Assembly (NCBI GenBank): GCA_945897465.1
Contig: CAMDFK010000027.1
Location: 1 to 37,081 of the forward strand
Direction of reading: 5' to 3'
DNA from: Limnohabitans sp. Rim8
GTDB taxonomy: Bacteria; Pseudomonadota; Gammaproteobacteria; Burkholderiales; Burkholderiaceae_C
DNA length: 37,081 nucleotides
The notes under the pieces are model-generated. The model was not told where the DNA came from. It worked only from the letters and a program-made list of their open reading frames with translations, and made no database searches. Positions 7,574 through 15,505 of the stretch are shown piece by piece. Each line of letters opens with the position of its first letter. Position 1 is the stretch's first letter. The translations under genes and the position numbers were made by a program.

Positions 7574-8341
7574 ATGAACAAGAAATCCCTCGAAAGCTGG
7601 TCCCCCTGGATCTTGCTGGTGCTGAGCATCCTGGTTTGGGAAGGCCTGTGCCGCGCCTTCAACGTGTCGGAATTCGTTTTCCCCAGCCCTTCGCGCATTG
7701 CGCAGCAAACCATTGAATACCGCGACGTGATCGCGGGCCACGCTTGGCGCACATACTGGGTGACCATGGTGGGCTTTGGCATCGCCATCGTGGTGGGTGT
7801 GCTGCTGGGCTTCATCATCGGCAGCTCGCGCCTGGCCTATGCCGCCGTGTACCCGCTCATGACTGCCTTCAACGCCCTGCCCAAAGCGGCGTTTGTGCCC
7901 ATCTTGGTGGTGTGGTTTGGCATCGGCATCGGCCCCGCCATCCTCACGGCTTTCCTGATCAGTTTCTTCCCGATCATGGTGAACATCGCCACGGGCTTGG
8001 CCACGCTGGAGCCTGAACTGGAAGACGTGCTGCGCGTGCTGGGCGCCAAGCGCTGGGACGTGCTGGTCAAAGTCGGTCTGCCCCGCTCCATGCCTTATTT
8101 CTACGGCTCACTCAAAGTCGCGATCACGCTGGCCTTTGTGGGCACCACGGTGTCCGAGATGACAGCCTCGAACGAAGGCATTGGTTACCTGCTGATCTCA
8201 GCCGGTTCGGCCATGCAAATGGGCTTGGCGTTTTCTGGCTTGGTGGTGGTGGGTGCGATGGCCATGGCCATGTACGAGCTGTTCAGCGCCATCGAAAAGC
8301 GCACCACCGGCTGGGCACACCGCGGCTCGCAAGGCGAGTAA
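7574..8341 (+). CDS. ABC transporter permease, SsuC/TauC type
   Basis: A 255-residue inner-membrane protein with about six hydrophobic segments. The first is WILLVLSILVWEGL near residue 12, followed by segments around 65-90, 95-115, 118-140, 185-205 and 220-240. The EAA loop, which contacts the ATPase, reads ELEDVLRVLGAKRWDVLVKV. The frame is open further upstream to 7421, but those codons overlap the ATPase gene. ATG 7574 has GGGAG just upstream and gives the usual family length, so it is chosen. Together with the two preceding genes it forms a complete importer with one binding protein, one permease (probably a homodimer) and one ATPase. Confidence 0.88.
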   Translation: MNKKSLESWSPWILLVLSILVWEGLCRAFNVSEFVFPSPSRIAQQTIEYRDVIAGHAWRTYWVTMVGFGIAIVVGVLLGFIIGSSRLAYAAVYPLMTAFNALPKAAFVPILVVWFGIGIGPAILTAFLISFFPIMVNIATGLATLEPELEDVLRVLGAKRWDVLVKVGLPRSMPYFYGSLKVAITLAFVGTTVSEMTASNEGIGYLLISAGSAMQMGLAFSGLVVVGAMAMAMYELFSAIEKRTTGWAHRGSQGE

Positions 8342-8395
8342 AGCGGCTGCTCTTGAGCGTGTGACGCCGTCGGCCCATCCAAGAGAGTGGATCAG

Positions 8396-8467
8396 ATGAC
8401 TTGGTTGGCCCGACTCGACTTGGACTACACGCTCGAAGCCGAGCGCGGCATACGCGGCCAAACTTGA
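8396..8467 (+). pseudogene. Possible ureD 5'-end remnant (urease accessory protein)
   Basis: A 23-codon frame reads MTWLARLDLDYTLEAER, then GIRGQT and a stop. The first 17 residues resemble the N-terminus of UreD/UreH urease accessory proteins of related bacteria (pattern M-x-W-x-A-x-L-x-L-x-Y), which are normally about 280 residues. A purine-rich AGAGAGTGG lies shortly upstream as a possible ribosome binding site. After codon 17 the similarity stops and tRNA-Ser begins 33 bp beyond the stop, as if a deletion removed the rest. A ureD start here would fit a nitrogen-salvage locus. The similarity is short and recalled rather than searched, so this is tentative. Confidence 0.4.
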
Positions 8468-8490
8468 ACGACTGTTTTAGTCGCTACAAT
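8464..8490 (+). promoter_or_regulatory. Putative tRNA-Ser promoter
   Basis: TTGAAC (8464-8469) and TACAAT (8485-8490) are 15 bp apart, slightly short. The -10 ends ten bases before the mature tRNA. The other two tRNA genes in the window also have TACAAT at a similar distance. Confidence 0.45.
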
Positions 8491-8500
8491 TCACCCACAA

Positions 8501-8588
8501 GGAAGCGTGGCAGAGTGGTCGATTGCACCGGTCTTGAAAACCGGCGACTCGAAAGGGTCCGTGAGTTCGAATCTCACCGCTTCCGCCA
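8501..8588 (+). tRNA. tRNA-Ser (UGA anticodon)
   Basis: An 88-nt class II tRNA with a long variable arm. The acceptor arm GGAAGCG pairs with CGCTTCC (8578-8584), followed by discriminator G and an encoded CCA (8586-8588). The anticodon loop CTTGAAA puts TGA at 8535-8537. The T arm is GTGAGTTCGAATCTCAC. It reads UCA and, by wobble, other UCN codons. It points toward the convergent potassium-channel gene. Confidence 0.96.
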
Positions 8589-8633
8589 CAGGGCAGCCAA
8601 CCCGAATTGGCTCAATCACCCAACAATGACTGT

Positions 8634-9572
8634 TCAAGGCGGCTGCTTTGACTCGTCTTGCGCCTTGGCATATTCTTTTTGCAACTGTGCCGTCAGACTC
8701 CGCACCAAATCCTCGGACAAGTTGAACTCTGCGCGAAGCAACTCTATAGCCAACAGCTCCTCTTTGGACAAAACACCGTCTTTCAGGGATTGGCGAATTT
8801 GTTCTTGCATGAGCACTTTGCGACGGGCCATCTGATTAGAAAAGGCCGATGCCACGATACCCGTGAGCAAAGCCACCGTGCACACACCCAAAAATGCCGT
8901 GAAAGGCGCAACGATCTGGCCGATCCAAGTTATGGGGGCCACGTCGCCGTAACCCACAGTCGTCAAAGTGATGATGGCCCAATACATGCTGGCCGGGATG
9001 GAGGAGAACTTATCTGGCTGCGCCTCACCCTCAGCAAAGTACATCAAGCTGGAACTCAAAAGCACGGCCAGCAACAGGAGGTAAAGGGTCGCAATGAACG
9101 ACTTGCGCTCTTGATAAATGGCTTCAAAGAGATCTTCGATGGCGCTGCTGTAATGAGAGATTTTGAGTGCACGAACCAATCGCAAGATTCGCAAGACCCG
9201 CAAATCAGCTCCGGGAAAGATCATCTGCAAGTAAAAGGGTGCAATTGCTATCACGTCAACCAATCCGTGAAAGCTCAACATGTAACCGAGACGGGCCCGC
9301 CCTGGAGGGCGGCGCTCAGCTTTTCGCGCAGGCGCTGACCAAATTCGCAAAAGATATTCAGCAGAAAACACCACCACGCTGAACAGCTCTATGGCGTCAA
9401 AAACCGCTTGATGCGCTTGCCGAAGAGAGGCGACCGATTCAAGAATAACCGCAGCAACATTCACCAACACCAAGACCAATAGGCCCCAATCACAGATTTT
9501 GCTGGTCAAGTCACCGTGTTCATCTTTGTCCAAAATTTCAGCGGTCCGACGCTGTACAGCGGCAAGTTGCAT
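8634..9572 (-). CDS. Kv-type six-transmembrane potassium channel (ion transporter family)
   Basis: A 312-residue inner-membrane protein. Transmembrane segments are visible around 28-46 (S1), 58-77 (S2), 100-117 (S3), a voltage-sensor-like S4 LRVLRILRLVRALK (124-137) with Arg every third residue, S5 at 158-180 and S6 at about 218-242. The selectivity filter TTVGYGD (204-210) defines potassium selectivity. The cytoplasmic C-terminus, about 65 residues, is charged and probably helical (KEELLAIELLRAEFN), with no RCK or cyclic-nucleotide domain visible. Function would be voltage-dependent potassium flux or membrane-potential control. It lies 114 bp downstream of the Gfo/Idh gene on the same strand, with no obvious functional link. 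Confidence 0.87.
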   Translation of the reverse strand: MQLAAVQRRTAEILDKDEHGDLTSKICDWGLLVLVLVNVAAVILESVASLRQAHQAVFDAIELFSVVVFSAEYLLRIWSAPARKAERRPPGRARLGYMLSFHGLVDVIAIAPFYLQMIFPGADLRVLRILRLVRALKISHYSSAIEDLFEAIYQERKSFIATLYLLLLAVLLSSSLMYFAEGEAQPDKFSSIPASMYWAIITLTTVGYGDVAPITWIGQIVAPFTAFLGVCTVALLTGIVASAFSNQMARRKVLMQEQIRQSLKDGVLSKEELLAIELLRAEFNLSEDLVRSLTAQLQKEYAKAQDESKQPP

Positions 9573-9686
9573 GAAGTGCCTTTGTTGAATTTAGGCGGAC
9601 ACTAACACCAAAATTCAGGCTTGTCTAACGCACACCAAGTCGACGACACACCATACAACGCCCTCGCTTTTGAGCTTGAAAACACA

Positions 9687-10652
9687 TCAGTTCTTGCCCA
9701 CCAACATCGCCTCCACCAACTCCTGCACCGCCAACGCCTCTTCGGCGGTGGCCAGTTTGTGCGGTTGGCCACGCAGCCACAAATCCACCTCGGTCAACTG
9801 CCGCTGCAGTGCGCTGGTGCGCGGGTCTTCGTTGCGCCAGTCCAGCGCCTCGACCCAGGGGCCGCCGTCTGAGCGCCACAGTTGGTAGAACTCGCGGAAC
9901 TGGTGGTTCATGCGGCTGCCGCGCACGGTGACTTCTTGGCGGTCGGGCTGCTGGCCGCCGGTGGTGGCCATGACGGTGACGGGTTTGCCGTCGGCGGTGG
10001 TCAATCGGGCCAGCATGTCGAGCTCGCACAAGGCCGGGTCTTGCGGGTAGCGCGGCAAGGCTTGCTGCAAGGTCAGGGGCCCCAAAAAGCGTCCGGCCAA
10101 AAACAGGAAATGCGAAATCACCTCTCGGGTATAGCCACCCTCATCGCGCATGCGCAGCCAGTCGGCGTCTTTTTGCCAGGCGCGGGGCCAAGCGGGGTAA
10201 TTCACCACGATGTCGATGCCGAGCAGCTCACCCGTTTCCTCTGCAGCGATGGCGCGGTTCAGCTCTTCAAAGCCCCGCGACGCGGCCTGGGTGAAGTTGA
10301 CTACGCCCGGCAAACGCGCTTGACGCAGTTGTGCAACCAGATCACGGCTTTGCGCGTTGTCGGTGCCCAGGGGTTTTTCCATGAACACACCCTGCCCGGC
10401 CGCTGTGGCCTGCAGGGCATAAGTTTTGCGCGGGCCTGGCGGGCAAGCCAGGTACGCCACATCGGCCCCAGCCATGGCCGCTTGTGCGCTGGGCGCGATG
10501 GTCACATCAGGGGCCATCTCCAGCGTTTTGGCCACGGATGCTGTTGAAGGGTCCCAAACACCGCAGATTTCAAAAGCGGGATGCTGCAAAGCGTTCTCCA
10601 ACATCCGGCGGCCCATGATGCCCAGCCCAATGATGGCCATTTTGTTTGTCAT
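9687..10652 (-). CDS. Gfo/Idh/MocA family NAD(P)-dependent oxidoreductase
   Basis: A 321-residue two-domain dehydrogenase. The N-terminal Rossmann fold has GLGIMG (9-14), and the EKPLG motif (92-96) carries the conserved Lys. The C-terminal half is the alpha/beta substrate and dimerisation domain, with GGYTREVISHFLFLAGR placing a conserved His in the expected region. Family members oxidise or reduce sugars, inositols, biliverdin or related compounds; the substrate is unknown. A strong Shine-Dalgarno AGGAGA (complement of 10658-10663) supports the start. It is divergent from the winged-helix gene at 10858, sharing a 205-bp regulatory region, so that small DNA-binding protein could control it. 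Confidence 0.83.
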   Translation of the reverse strand: MTNKMAIIGLGIMGRRMLENALQHPAFEICGVWDPSTASVAKTLEMAPDVTIAPSAQAAMAGADVAYLACPPGPRKTYALQATAAGQGVFMEKPLGTDNAQSRDLVAQLRQARLPGVVNFTQAASRGFEELNRAIAAEETGELLGIDIVVNYPAWPRAWQKDADWLRMRDEGGYTREVISHFLFLAGRFLGPLTLQQALPRYPQDPALCELDMLARLTTADGKPVTVMATTGGQQPDRQEVTVRGSRMNHQFREFYQLWRSDGGPWVEALDWRNEDPRTSALQRQLTEVDLWLRGQPHKLATAEEALAVQELVEAMLVGKN

Positions 10653-10810
10653 AAAGGTCTCCTGAAGGTGGGTCTAGCTTAACCATCTCGAAAAACCCTG
10701 TGGTGATACAAGGCGTGACAACGCCATGACCTTGCCGTACAAGTCTGCATCGGGGCCGTAACACCTCAACATCTGCTTATCTTCAAAGGGATCCCGTAAA
10801 ATCTCTAGAA

Positions 10811-10850
10811 TTTCATATAGGTTTCATAGAACCGAATAATTCGATAAAAT
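10811..10850 (+). promoter_or_regulatory. AT-rich promoter with repeats before the winged-helix gene
   Basis: TTTCATA occurs twice (10811-10817 and 10822-10828), offset by 11 bp, about one helical turn. The near-palindrome CGAATAATTCG follows (10833-10843), then a -10-like TAAAAT (10845-10850). The composition is far more AT-rich than the surroundings. If that hexamer is the real -10, transcription starts at or next to the ATG at 10858. The repeats are candidate binding sites for the encoded protein. Confidence 0.4.
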
Positions 10851-10857
10851 TGGATTT

Positions 10858-11226
10858 ATGCACAAAACCTATACTCCTTTCGTATCCGCTTACCTGCGCT
10901 TTTTGCAGTTGGCCAAGGTGGTTCAAGCCCTGCCCGACGGACAAGAAATGGATGCCAACGAGCAAGCCTTGTTAGAGTCTGTGGTGCTGCGCTGGTACGA
11001 AAATCAGCCCATGACGGTTCGTGAAGCCATCAGTTTGGCCGCACTGGGCTCACCGGCCACCTTGCACAAACGCATCACGCGCCTGCGCGAAAAAGACATG
11101 CTCAGCACCCTCAACCTTGAAGGTGACAAACGCGCCAAATTCCTGATTCCCACCCAACGCACGCTGGACTTCTTCCAGCACTTGGGTCAATCCATGCAGC
11201 AGGCCAACACGAACCTGCCCGCATGA
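10858..11226 (+). CDS. Small winged-helix (MarR-like) DNA-binding protein
   Basis: A 122-residue protein with a predicted winged helix-turn-helix: MTVREAISLAALGSPATLHKRITRLREKDML (residues about 51-81) reads as helix, turn, recognition helix (SPATLHKRITRL), and LNLEGDKRAKFLIPT as the beta wing. No cofactor or ligand domain is visible, and the N-terminal 40 residues are probably helical. It overlaps the next gene by four bases (ATGA), so it is translationally coupled to a membrane protein. No good Shine-Dalgarno precedes the ATG. The exact family is not recognised. Likely targets are its own promoter repeats at 10811-10843 and possibly the divergent oxidoreductase gene; both are inference. Confidence 0.72.
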   Translation: MHKTYTPFVSAYLRFLQLAKVVQALPDGQEMDANEQALLESVVLRWYENQPMTVREAISLAALGSPATLHKRITRLREKDMLSTLNLEGDKRAKFLIPTQRTLDFFQHLGQSMQQANTNLPA

Positions 11227-11792
11227 CCGTCACGTTCCGTCATCTGGCCGAACAATCAGCGCTGGCCTTGACAAGCGCTGTTTTGTTTGTGACCTTCTTT
11301 CAATTCAACGACTGGATCTTTTCCTCGTTTCAGTACAGCGAAGGCATCAACTGGATCTTCCTGCCTGCAGGTTTTCGTGTGATTTTGGTGCTGACGATGG
11401 GCCTGCCCGGTGCCATTGGTCTGATGATGGGCAGTTGGTACATCGACAGCGCGTCCATGACGGCCACCACTTGGTTTTTCCCGTTCATCAATGGGGTTGT
11501 GTCTGGACTGACCCCTTGGCTGGTCATGAAGTACCTGATTCATCGGGGCTGGCTGGCACCCCAGTTGGGGCAAATGACCGCATCAAGGTTGCTGCAAATG
11601 ACCATAATTTTCTCAGCGGCCAGCGCCATGAGCCACCAGCTAGTGTGGTGGTCACTTGAAAAACCCGATGCCAACATTTGGGTGGATGTGTGGCCCATGT
11701 TTGTGGGCAATGCCCTCGGTGCTTTGCTGATGCTTTATGGCATGAAGTTTGTTATCAACCGCATAAGCTCAAATCGCCAAAGCCATCACTGA
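11223..11792 (+). CDS. Five-helix inner-membrane protein of unknown function, MASE1-like in part
   Basis: A 189-residue protein with hydrophobic segments near 12-28, 45-66, 83-104, 122-143 and 155-176. The stretch FLPAGFRVILVLTMGLPGAIGLMMGSW (split here as FLPAGFRVILVLTMG and LPGAIGLMMGSW, 46-72) resembles the second membrane segment of MASE1-type sensory domains, but no kinase, GGDEF or other output domain follows. The C-terminus is short and ends SNRQSHH. It is coupled to the winged-helix gene by an ATGA overlap, suggesting a membrane component that senses something and affects, or is controlled by, the DNA-binding partner. It ends nine bases before the convergent hemW stop. Function is unknown; the MASE1 resemblance is weak. 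Confidence 0.65.
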   Translation: MTVTFRHLAEQSALALTSAVLFVTFFQFNDWIFSSFQYSEGINWIFLPAGFRVILVLTMGLPGAIGLMMGSWYIDSASMTATTWFFPFINGVVSGLTPWLVMKYLIHRGWLAPQLGQMTASRLLQMTIIFSAASAMSHQLVWWSLEKPDANIWVDVWPMFVGNALGALLMLYGMKFVINRISSNRQSHH

Positions 11793-11801
11793 AGCTCAGG
11801 G

Positions 11802-13013
11802 TCACGGCGCTTCAGACAGAAAAAGCGCTTGCAGGTCACTCAAAAAATCAAAGCCTTTTTCTGTCGGCCACACCCGGTGCAGGTCACGGCCAATCAAGCC
11901 CAACTTCTCCGCCTCTTGCAGGCCTTTTTGAATGCTGGTCATGGCCAGACCCGTGCGCTCCACAAAATCGGCCAAATCAAAACCACCGCGCAAACGCAGT
12001 GCGTTGAGCATGAACTCAAATGGCAAGTCTTGGCGCGAGACCTCGGTGCTTTGCGTGACGGGATTGCCTTTCATGGCCTGCTGCATGTAAAGCGCGGGCT
12101 CGCGATAACGCACCTGCCGCAGCACGCGGTGCGCAAAGCTGAGCTTGCTGTGCGCCCCAGCGCCAATGCCCAAATAGTCGCCAAACTGCCAGTAATTCAG
12201 GTTGTGGGCGCATTGGTGGCCCGGCTTGGCATAGGCTGAGACCTCGTAGCGGTTGAGCCCTGCTAACCCAGTGAGCTCAGTGATGCGGTCCATCATCTCG
12301 TAAGCCAAATCGTCTTCAGGCAAGGCGGGTGGGAACTTGGCGAACACCGTGTTGGGCTCGATCGTGAGGTGGTAAATCGAAATGTGCGGCGGCGCAAAGG
12401 CCAGCGCAGTCTGGATGTCTTGTGTCAAGCCTTCCAGCGTTTGGCCGGGCAAGGCGTACATCAGGTCGAGGTTGAAGGTGTCGAACATCTGTGCCGCTTC
12501 CGTCACGGCGGCCAGCGCCTGATCGCGGTCGTGTACACGGCCCAAGGCCCTCAGGTGCGCATTGTCAAAACTCTGCACCCCAATCGACAAACGGGTGATG
12601 CCCGCTTGGCGGAAGGCCTTAAAACGGTCTTTCTCGAAGGTGCCGGGATTGGCTTCCATGGTGATTTCGGCGTCTGGCGCCAAGCGCACTCGGGCGCGGA
12701 TGCCGCCCACCAAACGGTCAATCGCTTCGGGCGAAAACAGGCTGGGCGTGCCACCACCCAAAAACACGGTCTGGATACTGCGGCCCCAAATCAGGGGCAA
12801 GCTGGCTTCCAGATCGGCAAAGAGTGCGTTGATGTAAGCGTCTTGCGTCGATACCGGGTCAGCGCCTTCGCGGAATTCGTGCGAGTTGAAATCACAATAC
12901 GGGCACTTCTTGATGCACCAAGGCAGGTGCACATAAAGCGACAGAGGCGGCAAGGCATTCAGTTGCAGCACGCCGGGTCGCATGGCGTGCACCGGGTCCA
13001 TCATGTCGATCAT
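11802..13013 (-). CDS. hemW: Radical SAM heme chaperone HemW
   Basis: The chosen start (ATG complement of 13011-13013) gives 403 residues. The radical-SAM cluster motif C-x3-C-x2-C is CIKKCPYC (Cys33, 37, 40), followed by DFNSHE, which distinguishes HemW-type proteins; GGGTPS and GVQSF are SAM-binding elements. YWQFGDYLGIGAGAHS is characteristic of the HemN/HemW family. HemW binds heme and transfers it to respiratory enzymes; it was long misannotated as oxygen-independent coproporphyrinogen oxidase. Earlier in-frame starts at 13037 and 13052 would overlap the end of rdgB by 17-32 bases; the start at 13013 lies just after the rdgB stop. It is the last gene of the rph-rdgB-hemW run. Confidence 0.9.
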   Translation of the reverse strand: MIDMMDPVHAMRPGVLQLNALPPLSLYVHLPWCIKKCPYCDFNSHEFREGADPVSTQDAYINALFADLEASLPLIWGRSIQTVFLGGGTPSLFSPEAIDRLVGGIRARVRLAPDAEITMEANPGTFEKDRFKAFRQAGITRLSIGVQSFDNAHLRALGRVHDRDQALAAVTEAAQMFDTFNLDLMYALPGQTLEGLTQDIQTALAFAPPHISIYHLTIEPNTVFAKFPPALPEDDLAYEMMDRITELTGLAGLNRYEVSAYAKPGHQCAHNLNYWQFGDYLGIGAGAHSKLSFAHRVLRQVRYREPALYMQQAMKGNPVTQSTEVSRQDLPFEFMLNALRLRGGFDLADFVERTGLAMTSIQKGLQEAEKLGLIGRDLHRVWPTEKGFDFLSDLQALFLSEAP

Positions 13014-13020
13014 GGCTGGC

Positions 13021-13635
13021 TCAGGCGGCGGCGCCATCCAGCCAGCGCTCACGCATCAATGCCAACATGGCTTGTGCGGCGCGGCCCCGGTGGCTGTGGG
13101 CATTTTTAACTTCAGGCGGCAGTTCGGCAAAGGTCTTGCCGAACTCGGGCAAAAACATGACCGGATCAAAACCAAAACCATTCGTGCCTCGGCGCTCAGG
13201 CGTGATCTGCACCACCACACGGCCCACCGCAACCAGGGGCTCCGGGTCGTCGGCGCTGCGCAAGGCCACCAAGGTGCTGACCATGGCGGCGCGGCGGTTC
13301 GTGATGCCTTGCATTTGTTCCAGCAAGGCGCTCACATTGGTGTCGTCACCCTTGGGGTAGCCAAAGCGGGTGGCGTAGTAAGCCGTGTCCACACCCGGTT
13401 GGCCGCCAAAAGCATCGACACAGAGACCCGCGTCATCGGCCAAGGCAGGCAAGCCGCTCAGCTGCGCGGCATGCCGGGCTTTGGCCAAGGCGTTTTCCAC
13501 AAAGGTTTTGAAGGGCTCTGCCGCCTCAGGGATGCTCAACTCGGACTGGCGCACCAGCGTCATGCCCAGCGGCGCAAACAGGTTTTGCAGCTCGGCCAGT
13601 TTGCCCGCGTTGTTGGAGGCCAGAACGATTTTCAT
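13021..13635 (-). CDS. rdgB: dITP/XTP pyrophosphatase (non-canonical purine NTP hydrolase)
   Basis: A 204-residue Ham1/RdgB-family protein that hydrolyses dITP, XTP and similar deaminated purine nucleotides to monophosphates, keeping them out of DNA and RNA. The signature SNNAGK (7-12) is at the N-terminus, the acidic DDAGL motif (67-71) carries the catalytic Asp, GTNGFGFDPVMF binds the base, and SHRGRA is near the C-terminus. Length is normal. It lies 12 bp downstream of rph and directly before hemW, a conserved order in betaproteobacteria, and is transcribed with them. Confidence 0.94.
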   Translation of the reverse strand: MKIVLASNNAGKLAELQNLFAPLGMTLVRQSELSIPEAAEPFKTFVENALAKARHAAQLSGLPALADDAGLCVDAFGGQPGVDTAYYATRFGYPKGDDTNVSALLEQMQGITNRRAAMVSTLVALRSADDPEPLVAVGRVVVQITPERRGTNGFGFDPVMFLPEFGKTFAELPPEVKNAHSHRGRAAQAMLALMRERWLDGAAA

Positions 13636-13647
13636 GAGTGAGCGGTA

Positions 13648-14403
13648 TCAGGCGCTGAAAGTCAGGGTTTGGGGCGCGTCGTGCGCTTGCTTTTGCAGCT
13701 GCACCAACTGGGCAATGCCTTTTTCGGCCAAGGCCAGCATGCGATCCATCTCCACGCGGGTGAAGGCCACGCCCTCGGCCGTGCCCTGCACTTCCACAAA
13801 GTTGCCCGCGCCCGTCATGACCACGTTCATGTCCGTGTCACAAGCCGAGTCTTCGGGGTAATCCAAGTCCAGCAAAACGGTGCCGTTTTTCAGGCCCACC
13901 GAGATGGCGGCTACACGGTCGATGATGGGGGATTCGGTCAGTTTGCCGGTCTTGATCAACCAGTTCACCGCGTCTTGCGCGGCCACAAAAGCGCCCGTGA
14001 TGCTGGCGGTGCGGGTGCCGCCATCGGCTTGGAGCACGTCGCAATCGAGGTGAATGGTGCGCTCGCCCAGTTTTTTCAGGTCAAAAACAGCACGCAAAGA
14101 CCGGCCAATCAGGCGCTGGATTTCTTGCGTGCGGCCGCTTTGCTTGCCGCGTGCGGCTTCGCGGTCACCCCGGGTGTGGGTGGCGCGGGGCAGCATGCCG
14201 TATTCGGCCGTGACCCAGCCCTCTCCGCTGCCTTTTTTGTGGCCTGGCACTTTTTCTTCGACCGAGGCGGTGCACAGCACACGGGTCTGACCGAACTCAA
14301 TCAGGACAGAGCCCTCGGCGTGCACGGTGTAACCGCGGGTGATGCGCACAGGGCGCAGGGCGTCGGCGGTGCGACCGGTTCGAACGTAGGAAGTGGTGTT
14401 CAT
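13648..14403 (-). CDS. rph: Ribonuclease PH
   Basis: A 251-residue phosphorolytic 3'-5' exoribonuclease that trims tRNA 3' ends. It begins [18 protein letters not shown] after the initiator MNT, with typical RNase PH features: [54 protein letters not shown] and [15 protein letters not shown] carrying the catalytic acids. The frame is open upstream to 14556, but those 51 codons look non-coding; ATG 14403 has AGAG six bases upstream and matches the family N-terminus. It is divergent from yicC, an arrangement also known in enterobacteria. Confidence 0.94.
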   Translation of the reverse strand: MNTTSYVRTGRTADALRPVRITRGYTVHAEGSVLIEFGQTRVLCTASVEEKVPGHKKGSGEGWVTAEYGMLPRATHTRGDREAARGKQSGRTQEIQRLIGRSLRAVFDLKKLGERTIHLDCDVLQADGGTRTASITGAFVAAQDAVNWLIKTGKLTESPIIDRVAAISVGLKNGTVLLDLDYPEDSACDTDMNVVMTGAGNFVEVQGTAEGVAFTRVEMDRMLALAEKGIAQLVQLQKQAHDAPQTLTFSA

Positions 14404-14483
14404 ATTGGCTCTGAAATGGTGTTGGGTCTTGGGCCTGACATGGGGCCCGGGTGTGAGCGGGCGGGTCAAAGGCCAGAGTTTGA

Positions 14484-14489
14484 GATAAT
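14484..14489 (+). promoter_or_regulatory. Extended -10 promoter candidate for yicC-gmk
   Basis: GATAAT is preceded by TG at extended -10 spacing (TGAGATAAT, 14481-14489), 87 bp before the yicC start. No convincing -35 hexamer is seen, which an extended -10 can tolerate. Confidence 0.4.
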
Positions 14490-14576
14490 GCCTCGTTTCA
14501 TGTTCAGCTGTTAGGCTGAGCATTTGCAGTGCGTCCAAGCCTGTTTGGCCCAGCACTGCCTCAAGGAACTTGATTC

Positions 14577-15494
14577 ATGCCAGTTTACAGTATGACCGGT
14601 TACGCCAGCGTGCAGCACAGCCCGCTGTCCGCAGACGGCGACAACCCTGCCAGCGCGGCCCCCACAGCCCGGCTGGGGTTTGAAATACGCTCGGTCAACA
14701 GTCGTTTTTTGGACCTGAGTTTTCGCTTGCCTGAAGAGCTGCGCCAGCTCGAACCCGGCCTGCGTGAACTGATCACCCGGCAAATCAAACGCGGCAAAGT
14801 CGAAGTGCGAGCCAGCCAGGATGCAGGCGATGGTGCCACCCTGCAAGCGCCAAACCACCAGGCCCTGCAAAAAATCGCGGCCCTGCAAGACAAAATCCAA
14901 GATTGGTTGCCCGATGCACAGCCCTTGAGCGTGGCCGATGTGCTGCGCATGACGGCAGGAAGCTCGGGCCAAGCAGCCCCTAACGAAGCCGCCTGGATGC
15001 AAATTGCCGCACAAACCGTGAACGCCTTGCGCGAAGCCCGCGCCCGCGAAGGCACCCGCCTGACCGAAATGCTGCAAAGCCACATTGAGCAACTGCGCGG
15101 CCTGTCAGAACAAGCTGCGCCGCTGGTGCCGCAACTGGTCGAGCAGCAGCGCCAGCGCTTTTTGGAACGATGGAAAGATGCCATGGCGCTCGCCGAAGGC
15201 AGCCACTTGCCCGAAGCCGCGCAAGACCGGGCGCTGACCGAAGCCACTGCCTTTGCCATCCGCATCGACGTGGCAGAAGAACTCACCCGCCTGCGCTCGC
15301 ACCTGGACGAACTCTCCCGCCTGCTCACCCAAGGCGGTGACATTGGCAAGCGCCTGGACTTCCTGATCCAAGAACTGCACCGCGAAGCCAACACCTTGGG
15401 CTCTAAATCGGCCGTGCTCGAGATGACCCGCATCTCGGTGGACATGAAGGTGCTGATTGAGCAAATGCGCGAACAAGTTCAGAACATCGAATAA
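14577..15494 (+). CDS. YicC/YloC family endoribonuclease
   Basis: A 305-residue protein with the YicC-like N-terminal domain ([10 protein letters not shown] at the start, [21 protein letters not shown] at about 38-58, split here as [12 protein letters not shown] and LSFRLPEEL) and the DUF1732 C-terminal domain ([39 protein letters not shown]). Family members cut RNA and in Escherichia coli influence small-RNA turnover. Residues 37-50 carry the conserved basic patch. Gene length is slightly above the E. coli protein because of an insertion after residue 16 ([15 protein letters not shown]). It is followed 11 bp later by gmk, so the two form an operon. Confidence 0.88.
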   Translation: MPVYSMTGYASVQHSPLSADGDNPASAAPTARLGFEIRSVNSRFLDLSFRLPEELRQLEPGLRELITRQIKRGKVEVRASQDAGDGATLQAPNHQALQKIAALQDKIQDWLPDAQPLSVADVLRMTAGSSGQAAPNEAAWMQIAAQTVNALREARAREGTRLTEMLQSHIEQLRGLSEQAAPLVPQLVEQQRQRFLERWKDAMALAEGSHLPEAAQDRALTEATAFAIRIDVAEELTRLRSHLDELSRLLTQGGDIGKRLDFLIQELHREANTLGSKSAVLEMTRISVDMKVLIEQMREQVQNIE

Positions 15495-15505
15495 AGAGCC
15501 CCAGC

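Noticed and set aside
8595-8612. Small AGCCAA-TTGGCT hairpin after tRNA-Ser as a terminator
   Set aside because: The stem has six pairs and there is no U-run on either strand.
8401-8835. 144-codon plus-strand frame covering tRNA-Ser
   Set aside because: It reads through a complete tRNA and the antisense of the potassium channel gene, so it is not a protein gene.
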